Source: Rhizobium album (GTDB lineage Bacteria > Pseudomonadota > Alphaproteobacteria > Rhizobiales > Rhizobiaceae). From it: 64,000 bases of DNA. Numbering within the stretch: position 1 is the stretch's first letter; each line of letters begins with the position of its first letter. A program made the position numbers and the translations under genes. Positions 8,809-17,425 of this stretch are shown here, one piece after another. Location of the stretch: positions 310,001-374,000 of the forward strand of contig NZ_QFBC01000002.1 of assembly GCF_003122325.1 (NCBI RefSeq), written 5' to 3'. Under the pieces are notes generated by a model, which saw only the letters and a list, made by a program, of their open reading frames with translations, was not told the origin of the DNA and did no database searches.

Positions 8809-10530
8809 TTATGCCCCCGGTGCGCTGGCTTCAAAGAGAGCGCCGTAATTGACGCGGCGCAGACCGTCGCGGCCCTTGACCACGGCGTCCGGCCGCTTCT
8901 TCTCGACCTCCTGCGCCATGACGCCAATGTGCTTCTTGCCGTCGTCGAACTGGCCTTTGTAGGAATATTCGTAGAGCGGATGCCCCTTGAGCGATCCGAC
9001 CTTTTTCACATTCTTTTTCGTGCGCTCATCCGACAAGGTGACGCCCTTGAACAGGCCTGCCAAGCCGCCAAGGATCGATCCCATGCCAGCAGACTCTGCC
9101 TGCGCTTTTGCTACTTTGTTCTGATATTCCTGCTGCGTAAGGCCGGCAAAATCGACGGTCGGCATCTGGGCGCTCTGCGTGGGCGAGAAGTTCGGGTTCT
9201 GGACCTGGGATGCGGAAAGCAGGCTGGTGATTTCGTTGATCGGCTGCGCCCGCTGCGCATACTGCTCATTCAGGAACATTGCCCGCAATGCGTTCTGTTC
9301 GTTGAACGTCTGCGTGTTGATGGCATTGTTGCCCTGGATGACCTGATTATTCCCGGCAGTCACACGGAAATCGTTGTCGAAGTTCTGCTGCCGAACGTCG
9401 TTGTTTGCGCCAGTCACGCGGAACTGATTGTCGAAATTGGCCTGCGTCGAAGCATTTCCGAACGTCGCCCGGCCAAGAAGCTGATCATAGATCTGCTGCT
9501 GCGCCGCGTTGCCGAACTGACCGCGGGCAAGCTGCTGCTGGAAGTCCTGACCTTGTGCCGCGTTCTCGAACAGGGCGCGGTCGCGATCCATGCCGACGAG
9601 GCGTGACTGTTCCTGCCCGCCAGCCGCGATGGCGCCGAGGCGGGCATCGTTCTCGGCACGGGCGGCTTGGTCGACGAAGCGATTATAGGCCACGCTCCCC
9701 GGCTGCAGGCCGCGATCTGCGGCAGTCTGTTCCGCCCGGCGACGCCCTGCATCAAGGTCTGGCCGCATCCGCTCCATGAGAGCATCTTCGACACGCTGGC
9801 GGTCGGCGCTGAAATCGTTGGCGCCGTAAGAGCGGGTGATCTGCCCGGCGTCGCCGAACGTGGTCGCAACCTTACCGGCGTCACCGAAAGACGTCGCAAG
9901 CGACGGGGCGGCATCGTAGCGCTGCAGCGACGGAGCCGACATGAATTCGCGGAGGCCCTGGTAATTGCCTGCAGTACCGGCCGCTGGCGCATCATCGAGG
10001 CTGAAACGAGTGTTGAGGAGGTCGCGAAGCTTGGAGGACTGTTCGGCAGCTGCCGTCGACAGATTGAGGCCGGCCTTGTTGTTCTGGTCAAGGATTGCCT
10101 GTTGCGCCGGATCGAGCGTCGTCGTCAGCTTGCTCTTCGGGATGTAGTAGCCCTTGGCTTCCGTATAAGCCGGGTCGAACTGCTGCTCGCCGCCGACCAC
10201 CTCGTCCTTGTAGCCCGTGATGTACTTGCCGCCGTTTTGGCCGCCGCGCTCGGCATAGATCGGGACACGCTTCGTCTCACCTGTTCCCGATCCGGGAAGC
10301 ATCGGGCGGTCCTTGACGACGTCACCAGCAGCATTACGCCAATACGTTTGCCCGTTTTCGTCGTCGACCCATTCGCTGCCGTTGTTCGACCAAGTCTGGG
10401 TGCCATATGGCGTTACCTGATCGGTGCGGCTCAAAATGTTGTTCGCAATGCCGGTCGAGATATTTGTTCCGGTCTGCGCCTTCGCGGTTTCTTCAGCGGA
10501 AGGCGGCTCCGGCATTTTAGGTGCGCACAT
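8809..10530 (-). CDS. Virion protein ending in an S74-type intramolecular chaperone domain
   Basis: A 573-residue protein starting at ATG 10530. The last about 75 residues match the peptidase S74 self-cleaving chaperone pattern: LSDERTKKNV (a Ser-Asp cleavage site) followed by GHPLYEYSYKG and GVMAQEVEKKRPDAV. This domain drives trimer assembly of fibres and then clips itself off. The body is unusual for a fibre: residues about 300-430 are rich in Gln, Asn and Phe with repeats of the form FGNAxxQxxFDNQFRV. That could indicate an internal or tip protein. It sits between neck genes and the lysozyme-bearing virion protein. Confidence 0.74.
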   Translation of the reverse strand: MCAPKMPEPPSAEETAKAQTGTNISTGIANNILSRTDQVTPYGTQTWSNNGSEWVDDENGQTYWRNAAGDVVKDRPMLPGSGTGETKRVPIYAERGGQNGGKYITGYKDEVVGGEQQFDPAYTEAKGYYIPKSKLTTTLDPAQQAILDQNNKAGLNLSTAAAEQSSKLRDLLNTRFSLDDAPAAGTAGNYQGLREFMSAPSLQRYDAAPSLATSFGDAGKVATTFGDAGQITRSYGANDFSADRQRVEDALMERMRPDLDAGRRRAEQTAADRGLQPGSVAYNRFVDQAARAENDARLGAIAAGGQEQSRLVGMDRDRALFENAAQGQDFQQQLARGQFGNAAQQQIYDQLLGRATFGNASTQANFDNQFRVTGANNDVRQQNFDNDFRVTAGNNQVIQGNNAINTQTFNEQNALRAMFLNEQYAQRAQPINEITSLLSASQVQNPNFSPTQSAQMPTVDFAGLTQQEYQNKVAKAQAESAGMGSILGGLAGLFKGVTLSDERTKKNVKKVGSLKGHPLYEYSYKGQFDDGKKHIGVMAQEVEKKRPDAVVKGRDGLRRVNYGALFEASAPGA

Positions 10531-10541
10531 CGGCTCCCCTT

Positions 10542-11003
10542 TCAGAAAACATAGGTCATGTGATGAGCGGTGTGCTTGAAACCCATCCGCTCCCAGAGCT
10601 TGGCGACACGCAGATCCGTAATCGCCGTCACAGACAGGCGCTTGACGTCGCGGGTTTTCAGATCGGCCAGGATGAACTGCGAAAGCTTCTTGCCGACGCC
10701 GTTGCGATGTTCCGGCAGCATGTAGATCGTGTCTTCCTGTGCGATAAGCTCGCCGTTGTGCATGTCGTTCGTCAGATAGATGTTGCTGTATCCGACGGGC
10801 GCGCCATCGAGGCGAACGACATAATTCAGGAGATATCCGGCATCGGCGGCCTTGAAATACAGATCCAGGCGCGGGGCGAAATCGGGAATGTCAACGCCTT
10901 GGCCGGCCAACCGCTCCTGCATCTCGACATAGTGCCGGCAATAGAGCGGATAAAGCTCGTCGACGTTCGAATGTGCGTTCTCGATCGAGAATTCGTAGGT
11001 CAA
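10542..11003 (-). CDS. GNAT-family acetyltransferase embedded in the late operon
   Basis: A 153-residue protein if translation begins at TTG 11003, whose TTGA overlaps the stop of the upstream gene and follows GGGGAG. A longer open frame exists but would overlap the neighbouring gene. GNAT-fold features are visible: a beta strand DTIYMLPEHRNGVGKKLSQFILA, in which RNGVGKK matches the acetyl-CoA pyrophosphate-binding loop (R/QxxGxG/A), and a C-terminal strand LWERMGFKHT typical of the family. The substrate is unknown. Similar genes occur in structural modules of some podoviruses; whether it modifies virion or host proteins cannot be told. Confidence 0.76.
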   Translation of the reverse strand: MTYEFSIENAHSNVDELYPLYCRHYVEMQERLAGQGVDIPDFAPRLDLYFKAADAGYLLNYVVRLDGAPVGYSNIYLTNDMHNGELIAQEDTIYMLPEHRNGVGKKLSQFILADLKTRDVKRLSVTAITDLRVAKLWERMGFKHTAHHMTYVF

Positions 11004-12604
11004 GCCACCATCTCCCCGACATGCGTCTGCAAGGTCGCCAGATCGATCTGCAGCGTCAGCTGATACGGCCCGGACGATGTCACCGCGCACCCGACAGCAA
11101 GCGTCTCGCCGTGGGCACGGACATTTTGACGATTATTGAACCGCTGGAGAGACGACACTTCATCCCAGACGGCGACATCCCACAAGCCGATATCCCAGAC
11201 CGAGGCGTTTTCATTGCCGACCGTCACAGTGCTTTGCGTCGGAATGCTCGTGTCGCCGTCGGCGCGGGCAAAGAGCATAACGTTCGGCGCCTCTTTCCCG
11301 CGGAAATACATTTGGGCCAGCGATGCGGCCTTGCGCTGCCCGAACTTCCCAGCCGCGATGAACTGCGACAGGTATGTGGCCTGGAAGGGCTGGCCATCGT
11401 CGCTGCCTGTGGCGTCCGCGGACCAGACAATACCCTCAAGCCCCCCGAAGAAAAGTCGTCCCTCTCTTGTCCCGAAGCAGTTCGCCGGCCAGTTGCGGAT
11501 GAACGACCAGCATTTCGTCTGGCTGTGCAGAACGAATGTCGTGTCCGGCACCACCACAGTCGGCGGAAACGAAATCAGGATGAGGTTCTGTTCCTCCCAC
11601 CATGTCATCCGCCACCCGTCGCCGGTGGAAACAGCTGCTCTTGACCATTCCTCCTCGATCGCCTGCGACAAGGCAGGCTGGTCAGTTCCTCGCTGCAGAA
11701 CCGACGACATCGACCGCAGGCCGGGGATGGTGCAGACCAGAACGTCGCCGTTGATTGGAAGGTAGGCATTTTTCCCAAGGGGCTTACCGAGCTGATAAAC
11801 GCCGACTTTTACGAAATCGGCCTCCGGATCAGATCCAGCGTAAACGACCGCCTCACCTTCGCTGGTCACGAAGACACAATAGGAATTCGGCCCGTCGCCG
11901 GACTCGAAAGACCATGTGAAGCCGGTAATAAGGCTGCCCCCCTTGCTGAATTCGCCCCCAAGAGGGAATACCTTCGCCTCTCCACCGATATTGTCCGTGA
12001 GGCTGAGATAGTAGGCATCCAGAGTGCCGGCCTTGATGAAGAATTCCCGCTTCTTGAACACCCACCCATGGCTGAAAGTGGCGCTTGTCGTCGGGTCGCC
12101 ATCTTCGAAGGTGATTTCCGGTGTTGTGCTCCATGCCACCCCGTCAAAGACCTGACGCTCGTCTTGGCCGTTGACCGCGATCAGATATCCACCGGAGGAA
12201 TTCGCATGCTGAAATGTGGACCAATCCCCACCCGTGAGACCATCGACATCTGCCGTGATGGCGTCTGGCAATGCAGGCGGGTTTGAGACGTCATAGATAG
12301 CGCTCGACGTCGACATGAACAACTTTTCGACGGTCGCGAACTTATAACGGAAGGCGCTGATCAGGCTCGTCAGATCCTCGACAAGGCCTGCTTTCGCCGA
12401 TCCGCCACGAATTCGCGCACCGCGAAGAGTCGGCAGCCAGTTGTCGAGAACGGCGGCTGCGCCCGAAATCTCATCAGCGAGACCGGCCGTGGTAATCAGG
12501 CCCATCTTCGGCGCAGGATAGATCAAAGGCGCGGACGAGGGCTGCCGACCGCCACCGCTGCTTCCTGAAGGCTTTGGCAACCGTCCGGGGCGAACATTGA
12601 TCAT
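11000..12604 (-). CDS. Neck / packaged-DNA stabilisation-like protein
   Basis: A 534-residue protein whose start overlaps the stop of the gene upstream (ATGA at 12601-12604). It is beta-rich with Trp-rich turns through the middle (for example WSFESGDGPNSYCVFVTSEGEAVVY and PLGKNAYLPINGDVLVC), resembling P22 gp10-type hub proteins that close the portal vertex. The size and position after two small head-completion genes support this. Family assignment is by recall and context, not by search. Confidence 0.6.
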   Translation of the reverse strand: MINVRPGRLPKPSGSSGGGRQPSSAPLIYPAPKMGLITTAGLADEISGAAAVLDNWLPTLRGARIRGGSAKAGLVEDLTSLISAFRYKFATVEKLFMSTSSAIYDVSNPPALPDAITADVDGLTGGDWSTFQHANSSGGYLIAVNGQDERQVFDGVAWSTTPEITFEDGDPTTSATFSHGWVFKKREFFIKAGTLDAYYLSLTDNIGGEAKVFPLGGEFSKGGSLITGFTWSFESGDGPNSYCVFVTSEGEAVVYAGSDPEADFVKVGVYQLGKPLGKNAYLPINGDVLVCTIPGLRSMSSVLQRGTDQPALSQAIEEEWSRAAVSTGDGWRMTWWEEQNLILISFPPTVVVPDTTFVLHSQTKCWSFIRNWPANCFGTREGRLFFGGLEGIVWSADATGSDDGQPFQATYLSQFIAAGKFGQRKAASLAQMYFRGKEAPNVMLFARADGDTSIPTQSTVTVGNENASVWDIGLWDVAVWDEVSSLQRFNNRQNVRAHGETLAVGCAVTSSGPYQLTLQIDLATLQTHVGEMVA

Positions 12605-13194
12605 TGTGCCCCCCTGTCGGCTTTGATTTCCTGAACAAGATCGGCCTCGAATTCGGCAAGGTTATCGTCGTAGACGAGCCCCTGCTGCCGCTTCCATCGC
12701 CAGGCGATGTTCTTTTCGAGCAATCGTTCAGGAAAGAGGATCTGGTCGTCGTCGCCGCCGAAATCATCCTTCTCGGATGTGCCGGACTTGATCCAGTTGC
12801 GAGAAACATAGAGCAGTTGCGCGCCCACCCCGACGGATGCCGGCAAAAAAGAGAACGTGGTGTAACCTTCGAAAAAGTATGGCTGGGCTGTGCCGACCCG
12901 AGCGAGAACCGCCCACTGTGAGCCGTTTGTTACAGGCCGGATCGGCTCACCTGCCGAAGTGTTGATGCCGCCGCCTGGAATGAGGCGCTGGTAATCATTC
13001 GGGATCGGAGCCGGTGAGACGGCGAAGGCCGCAGTCTTGAGCATGCTGCTCCAGTCAACGCGCCGCGATATCTCATCGCCGCCCTCCTTTGCCATCCGAA
13101 GCAATGGCTGGGCTTTAGGATTGCCATAAACTGTGTCGAAGCGATCGAGCGCAAGGATATCGCAGGCATTATTGATGACGGATTTGATCGTCAT
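12601..13194 (-). CDS. Head-to-tail connector protein
   Basis: A 197-residue protein overlapping both neighbours by 4 nt. It begins with a helical segment (SVINNACDILALDRFDTVYGN) followed by beta strands and a Trp-rich C-terminal helix (NIAWRWKRQQGLVYDDNLAEFEADLVQEI). Such short proteins between an adaptor and the gp10-like protein act in joining the portal to the tail. The exact family is not recognised with certainty. Confidence 0.6.
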   Translation of the reverse strand: MTIKSVINNACDILALDRFDTVYGNPKAQPLLRMAKEGGDEISRRVDWSSMLKTAAFAVSPAPIPNDYQRLIPGGGINTSAGEPIRPVTNGSQWAVLARVGTAQPYFFEGYTTFSFLPASVGVGAQLLYVSRNWIKSGTSEKDDFGGDDDQILFPERLLEKNIAWRWKRQQGLVYDDNLAEFEADLVQEIKADRGAQ

Positions 13195-13793
13195 GGTGTG
13201 TACGCTCCCACGACAAACTGACTATTGGCCCAGCGGGACCGCTCGTCATTGAGCTTCAGGCCGCGGATCGCGTCCTGCTTCAGCGCACGGGCGCCGGCCA
13301 CCAGTTCGGCATTTTGGCCGAAGATGCCGATTTCCTCGACGACGCCGTAAAGGTAGGCGTCGGGTGCCTTCTCCAGCAGCCAGTTCGTCGGCGCGGCGGG
13401 CGTCAGCGGCGGGATCTTCGCATAATAGGACATCGGCAACGTGGCGCTGCCAGCCGGGCGAGCTTGCAGGACGTTGCCAACGACTGCATAGCCGGAGGGA
13501 TAACCGCTGAAGCCGCGATATCGATCCTGCAGTTCGGTCAGGGACCAAGCCGACAGCGTTGAGCCGTTGGGGGCAAGGATCGATCGCACTTCGAGGAAAT
13601 CATCCGGCAGATCGGCATTGCCATCGGTCAGCACCAGATCCGCCGTCTTCTCCATGTCCCCGACACGAAGCAGGCGATTGAATTTCGCTTCCGCCAGACC
13701 GACGAACCGCGAGAAGATATGCGCCACATCATTGCGTCCGGCATATTCGCAGGCGTCGATCAGCAGGGAACCGTAGTCGGAGATTGCGGACAT
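13191..13793 (-). CDS. Head-tail adaptor protein
   Basis: A 200-residue protein starting at ATG 13793. It resembles the adaptor/tail-tubular family: N-terminal helix pair (LLIDACEYAGRNDVAHIFSRFVGLAEAKFNRLLRV), then the typical LPDDFLEVRSI strand and a long C-terminal helix (YLYGVVEEIGIFGQNAELVAGARALKQDAI). These proteins dock below the portal ring as 12-mers. It overlaps its downstream neighbour at 13191-13194, as is usual in this operon. Confidence 0.66.
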   Translation of the reverse strand: MSAISDYGSLLIDACEYAGRNDVAHIFSRFVGLAEAKFNRLLRVGDMEKTADLVLTDGNADLPDDFLEVRSILAPNGSTLSAWSLTELQDRYRGFSGYPSGYAVVGNVLQARPAGSATLPMSYYAKIPPLTPAAPTNWLLEKAPDAYLYGVVEEIGIFGQNAELVAGARALKQDAIRGLKLNDERSRWANSQFVVGAYTP

Positions 13794-13957
13794 CAGGCCA
13801 CCTTCACACCCTTGGCGGAGGCAAAGGCCCGCGCCCGATCAGTCAAGCGTGACATCTCCTCATTGACCCGGCGAAACCCTTCCGGGTCTTCCTTTGGGTC
13901 AGGACGGCGCGCTTCCATCTCTTTCAGCTTGGCATTTAGTGCAGGATCGGCTGCCAT
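13793..13957 (-). CDS. Very small phage protein (54 residues)
   Basis: An open frame from ATG 13957 to a TGA that shares one base with the next start codon; its own ATG overlaps the preceding stop (ATGA). The product is charged and helical (ALNAKLKEMEARRPDPKEDP, then VNEEMSRLTDRARAFA). Perfect tiling between two overlapping genes in a dense operon argues that it is real. Function unknown; a small virion or assembly factor is possible. Confidence 0.66.
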   Translation of the reverse strand: MAADPALNAKLKEMEARRPDPKEDPEGFRRVNEEMSRLTDRARAFASAKGVKVA

Positions 13958-14280
13958 CAGATGCGCCCCTCAAACGACCGCCAGGCGCGGTTGTCGCTGT
14001 CGTTCAGCCACCGGGCGACGTACTTGTCGTCACCCTCGTTGTGTGCCCGCATGATGTTCTGGTGATAGGCGTGGCTGATCGGGATCGAGGCCACCTTGAC
14101 CCAGTCACCCATGGCATTCCCCGCCGTGGCGTTGCGGGTGAATTCGTTCATTCGAACGATGTCATCGACGGGCTGGTCGATCCGGAAATGATGTTCCAGC
14201 CCGTCGAAATAGTGCCAGACGGTACGGCCAGTGTGAAGATTGCAGTCGTATAGTTCCCATTGGCCGTCCCGGATGGTCAT
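13957..14280 (-). CDS. Hypothetical phage structural-module protein
   Basis: A 107-residue protein, Trp, His and Asp rich (RDGQWELYDCNLHTGRTVWHYFDG), with a C-terminal helix-rich part. It overlaps its neighbours on both sides by a few nucleotides. It lies between the capsid genes and the adaptor. I do not recognise a family; the position suggests a minor head or assembly protein. Confidence 0.62.
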   Translation of the reverse strand: MTIRDGQWELYDCNLHTGRTVWHYFDGLEHHFRIDQPVDDIVRMNEFTRNATAGNAMGDWVKVASIPISHAYHQNIMRAHNEGDDKYVARWLNDSDNRAWRSFEGRI

Positions 14281-14669
14281 CAGTCGTCATCCCCGAAGTT
14301 GGATAGAGCCGGTTCGGCCTTGCCCTGGGCGATGAGCTCCTTTGCCTTGGAGAGCGGGATCTTCACCACGCTGCCGGCTTCCTTGCGCTGGTCTTCGACC
14401 GGCCAGTAGTCCACCTTCAGCTTGATATCGATCTGCTTCTCACCGCCCTTCGGCTTGACCGTCTCCGGGACGGAGACGGGAGACGGGCCGGGGGTAACGT
14501 CGACCACCTTCGGAGGTGCCGCGTCGGCAGCCATCGGGATTTCCGGTGCGACAACGCCCTGCGGGGTCTCCTTGAGGTGCTTATCGATTTCCTGCTGAAG
14601 GCGTTCATCACCCCAGCGGGCATCGATTTTGATGCCGAGCTCACGGGCCCGGTTTTCCAGATCAGACAT
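14280..14669 (-). CDS. Hypothetical capsid-proximal phage protein
   Basis: A 129-residue protein. The N-terminal 30 residues (LENRARELGIKIDARWGDERL) resemble a helical extension-type domain found in small phage head proteins, followed by a Pro/Val/Ala-rich linker (about residues 38-75) and a basic, mixed C-terminal part ending in acidic DDD. It lies 12 nt from the preceding decoration-like gene. Possibly a head-associated protein; unproven. Confidence 0.6.
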   Translation of the reverse strand: MSDLENRARELGIKIDARWGDERLQQEIDKHLKETPQGVVAPEIPMAADAAPPKVVDVTPGPSPVSVPETVKPKGGEKQIDIKLKVDYWPVEDQRKEAGSVVKIPLSKAKELIAQGKAEPALSNFGDDD

Positions 14670-14681
14670 TCTCGTTGCTCC

Positions 14682-15119
14682 TTACGATACAGCCGCGCTG
14701 AACGGCGTCACTTCGGTACCCGTGCCGGCGCAAAGGATTTGCACCTGCCAGAGGTTGGTGGCGATGTCCTTGAGACGGACGCGGTCACCCTTGATGCCGC
14801 CCTTCGTCGAGCCGTTCATCGTGATCGTGTCCGAGTCCGCGGCAGTCTCGAAACCGGAGACGGTATCGCCGGCGTCTTGCAGCATGACGCAGTGGCCGGT
14901 CATCACATCGGAGGCGTTCGCCACCTGGATGATGAGGTTGTTCGACGTGATCGTCGTGCCGACGACGATATCGAACTCGGTGCCGGAGCCGTAGGCTGCG
15001 GGCAGGGTCAGCGTGGACCCTGCCGCACGGTTGACGGTGACGATGGCCGGAGAGCCATGCGTCGAAGCGTTCAGCGCCTGGGTGGCGCCGATGACATTGA
15101 AGGGAAGATATGCGGGCAT
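14682..15119 (-). CDS. Possible capsid decoration protein
   Basis: A 145-residue beta-rich protein (many Thr, Val, Ala, Gly; STLTLPAAYGSGTEFDIVVGTTI) directly downstream of the major capsid gene, separated by 12 nt. Small beta-rich proteins in this position commonly decorate the capsid surface. No sequence motif allows a firm family call. Confidence 0.58.
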   Translation of the reverse strand: MPAYLPFNVIGATQALNASTHGSPAIVTVNRAAGSTLTLPAAYGSGTEFDIVVGTTITSNNLIIQVANASDVMTGHCVMLQDAGDTVSGFETAADSDTITMNGSTKGGIKGDRVRLKDIATNLWQVQILCAGTGTEVTPFSAAVS

Positions 15120-15131
15120 TGGTCGACCTCC

Positions 15132-16118
15132 TTAGCTCGATGCGGTCATGCCAAAGACGTCGGCGACAATGCCGAGGCCCTTTTCGTTCGCGACCTTCAG
15201 GCAACCTTCGCCGATGATCACGCCCTTGTCGGCGTCGCCGGTCTTGGCGACTTCCTTGTCTTCCTGGATCTTGCGGAACCACAGCCAGGAGGCAAATTCC
15301 GGATCGATGAAGAAGACGTTTCGGGCAAGCGTCGGGCTGGCGGACTGGACGACGTTCGGCTCGACCATGACCTTGCCGAACGGGCCTTCGTAATAGTCGG
15401 CCGTCGCAACCATCGTGTTGCCCTCGCCGCTGTCGACCGAGTAACGGAACGGCGCGACGTTGGCGTCGGACATGATGGAGACGAATACGGACTTGATGTA
15501 GGAAGAGCCGACGACCTTCTTGAACTTGGCGCCGTTGTTGAAGCCCTGCTGCATCACGCCGTCCATGAGCGTCTTCGTGAACGCACGCTGCATGCCGTTC
15601 GTAGCCGGAGTGGTCACGCCGCCGACAAAGCCGCCGTTGGCGCCACCGGAGCCGCGGGAAACGTTGCTGGTGATCCAGGTCGGAAGCCCGCCGGAACGAC
15701 GGACAACGCCAGCCTGAGAAGGCGTGTTCGACAGGATCGAGAATTCGACATCCTTGCGAATGCCGACGCCCTTCTTTGCCTTCTGGTACTTGCGCTTGAG
15801 CACATTACCGGCTTCGGACGCAGCTTCCTGCGAACCGGAGATAATCCAGTCCTTGCGGAAGATCTGCGTGTAGTTGCCCGGCCGCACGGGCGGGTCAGCC
15901 TTGTCGAAGGTGTATTCCTCACCTTCTTCGCGGGCGTTGTCGCCGGGCGCCTCCAGGCTGTCGGTGATCCATTCGGGATGGATGCCTTCAGCGGAGCCCT
16001 TGGGCAACATGGTGTAGATCGGGGTATCTTCCGGGTCGATGCGGGATACCACATCGGCCAGGGTCTCTTTGTTGGTCGTCGCGTTGGACGTCCGAACGGT
16101 ATTGGTAATGACAGCCAT
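15132..16118 (-). CDS. Major capsid protein (DUF5309/SU10-like)
   Basis: A 328-residue protein with the features of the SU10-type HK97-fold capsid family: N-terminal NTVRTSNATTNKETLADVVSRIDPEDTPIYTML, then QIFRKDWIISGSQEAASEAG and a C-terminal RNVFFIDPEFASWLWFRKIQED. Length and position after the scaffold-like protein fit. The product forms the icosahedral shell. The family name is given from recall. Confidence 0.78.
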   Translation of the reverse strand: MAVITNTVRTSNATTNKETLADVVSRIDPEDTPIYTMLPKGSAEGIHPEWITDSLEAPGDNAREEGEEYTFDKADPPVRPGNYTQIFRKDWIISGSQEAASEAGNVLKRKYQKAKKGVGIRKDVEFSILSNTPSQAGVVRRSGGLPTWITSNVSRGSGGANGGFVGGVTTPATNGMQRAFTKTLMDGVMQQGFNNGAKFKKVVGSSYIKSVFVSIMSDANVAPFRYSVDSGEGNTMVATADYYEGPFGKVMVEPNVVQSASPTLARNVFFIDPEFASWLWFRKIQEDKEVAKTGDADKGVIIGEGCLKVANEKGLGIVADVFGMTASS

Positions 16119-16145
16119 TGGGCTGCTCCTCGAAAAACAGGGTTG

Positions 16146-17141
16146 TTATTCGAAGTCGATCGCCATTGCGTCTTTGATCGACCCGGTGCGGGCCAGTCGT
16201 TTCATCGCATCCTGGTTCTGCCTGGTTTTCTGCTGGGTCTTGTTGCTGGCCTTGGCCGGTGCAACAGGGGCCGGCGCGTTCGCCACCTTATCCATGGCCT
16301 TCTTCTTCGCTGCCTCGGCTTGCATGCCAAGGCGGGCGTAGTGAGCGAGCTTGAAATATCGGTGGTCGGTGACACGGGCGAGTTCCTGATCGGAAAAACC
16401 GATCTGGCGCGCTGTATCGAACGCATCGTCGAAGAACTTTTCGTGCTGATCCTTCGACTTCAGCAGATCAGGGAAGGCTTCGTGAAGGGCTTTCTTCTCA
16501 GCAAGCAGCTTTTCACGCTGCTGCTCTTCGGTTAGCGCGTTCGCGACTTCCTTTGGCTCGCCGGCAAGTGTCAGCAGTTCGTTGACCTGCTCCATGGCAG
16601 CATCGTAAACGGCCTTCTGGCTGGCGAATTTGGTCGGATCTTTCACCGCAAGAGCACGATCCGGCTCGGGCGGCAGCTGATCCACCAGGAACTTTGAGAG
16701 CGCGGCGGCGGTTTGCTCGACGCGCTGCGACATGGCTTCCAGATTTCGGCGGCTGTTCGCCACCTCCTGGGTTTTGCTGCGATAATCGCGCTCCCTCATG
16801 TAACCGAGCTTCAGTTCCTTCACGGGAACCTGCTCACCGCCCTTCAGCGTGATGACGGTGTCGTCGAGCTTGGCGTCGTCGATCGACTGTTCGTCGTCAT
16901 CGTCGCTGCTCTGACCGTCGTCATCGCCGGTTTCGGCGTCATCAGGGAGATCGGACGGAAGATCATCGTCTTCCCCATCCGGGAGTTCGGCCGCATCGTC
17001 GCCGTTGTCCTGGCTCGGGTTGGTATTGGCGTCGTCATCTTCGCCAAACTCCGCGAAATCCAGAGCACGGGGGTCGTTAAGGCTGAACGCGTCAACGGTT
17101 TTGCTCCCGCCGTCTTCCGGCAGGTTGGCACTATCGTTCAT
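16146..17141 (-). CDS. Scaffolding-type protein
   Basis: A 331-residue protein starting at ATG 17141 after AAAGGA. Residues about 20-95 are extremely acidic (Asp/Glu-rich, DDDDEQSIDDAKLDD), followed by long charged helices (TQEVANSRRNLEAMSQRVEQT) and a basic C-terminus (KTQQKTRQNQDAMKRLARTG). The acidic-helical-basic plan and its place directly upstream of the capsid gene are typical of phage scaffolds that guide shell assembly and then leave. A basic C-terminus that binds the shell is usual for the class. Confidence 0.74.
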   Translation of the reverse strand: MNDSANLPEDGGSKTVDAFSLNDPRALDFAEFGEDDDANTNPSQDNGDDAAELPDGEDDDLPSDLPDDAETGDDDGQSSDDDDEQSIDDAKLDDTVITLKGGEQVPVKELKLGYMRERDYRSKTQEVANSRRNLEAMSQRVEQTAAALSKFLVDQLPPEPDRALAVKDPTKFASQKAVYDAAMEQVNELLTLAGEPKEVANALTEEQQREKLLAEKKALHEAFPDLLKSKDQHEKFFDDAFDTARQIGFSDQELARVTDHRYFKLAHYARLGMQAEAAKKKAMDKVANAPAPVAPAKASNKTQQKTRQNQDAMKRLARTGSIKDAMAIDFE

Positions 17142-17179
17142 GGTGGATTGTCCTTTGCAGGAGGGTGGAACGGCCGGCG

Positions 17180-17425
17180 TTATGCGGGCGCGTTATTCGC
17201 AGCCTTTGCTTCTTCAAGAATGAAGTTGAGCCTGCTGCGGAATTTCCTGATCGCCCGCGCCTCGGCGGCATAGGCGGATCGCGTCTCGTTGTCAGTCGGG
17301 GCCGCATTGATGCACGCGTTCACCGCGCTGCGCTCCAGTTCGTCCCACATCTCAGTGAAATACGGGATGTCGAGCATGCTGCGGACTGCGGCAACGCGCC
17401 GGCGGAGGATTTCTTTATCGGTCAT
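17180..17425 (-). CDS. Small protein between portal and scaffold genes
   Basis: An 81-residue helical protein (EILRRRVAAVRSMLDIPYFTEMWDELERSAVNA), overlapping the portal stop by 4 nt. No motif is recognised. Such small genes next to the portal are often head-assembly helpers; function unknown. Confidence 0.62.
   Translation of the reverse strand: MTDKEILRRRVAAVRSMLDIPYFTEMWDELERSAVNACINAAPTDNETRSAYAAEARAIRKFRSRLNFILEEAKAANNAPA

Noticed and set aside
6298-9606. A 1102-codon rightward open frame across the virion genes
   Set aside because: It is antisense to two well-supported virion genes, has no domain or plausible start, and its Arg/Leu/Ala-rich composition is typical of complement reading in GC-rich DNA.
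14577-16535. A 652-codon rightward open frame across capsid and scaffold genes
   Set aside because: Antisense to the major capsid, decoration and scaffold genes; no recognisable motif or ribosome-binding site.
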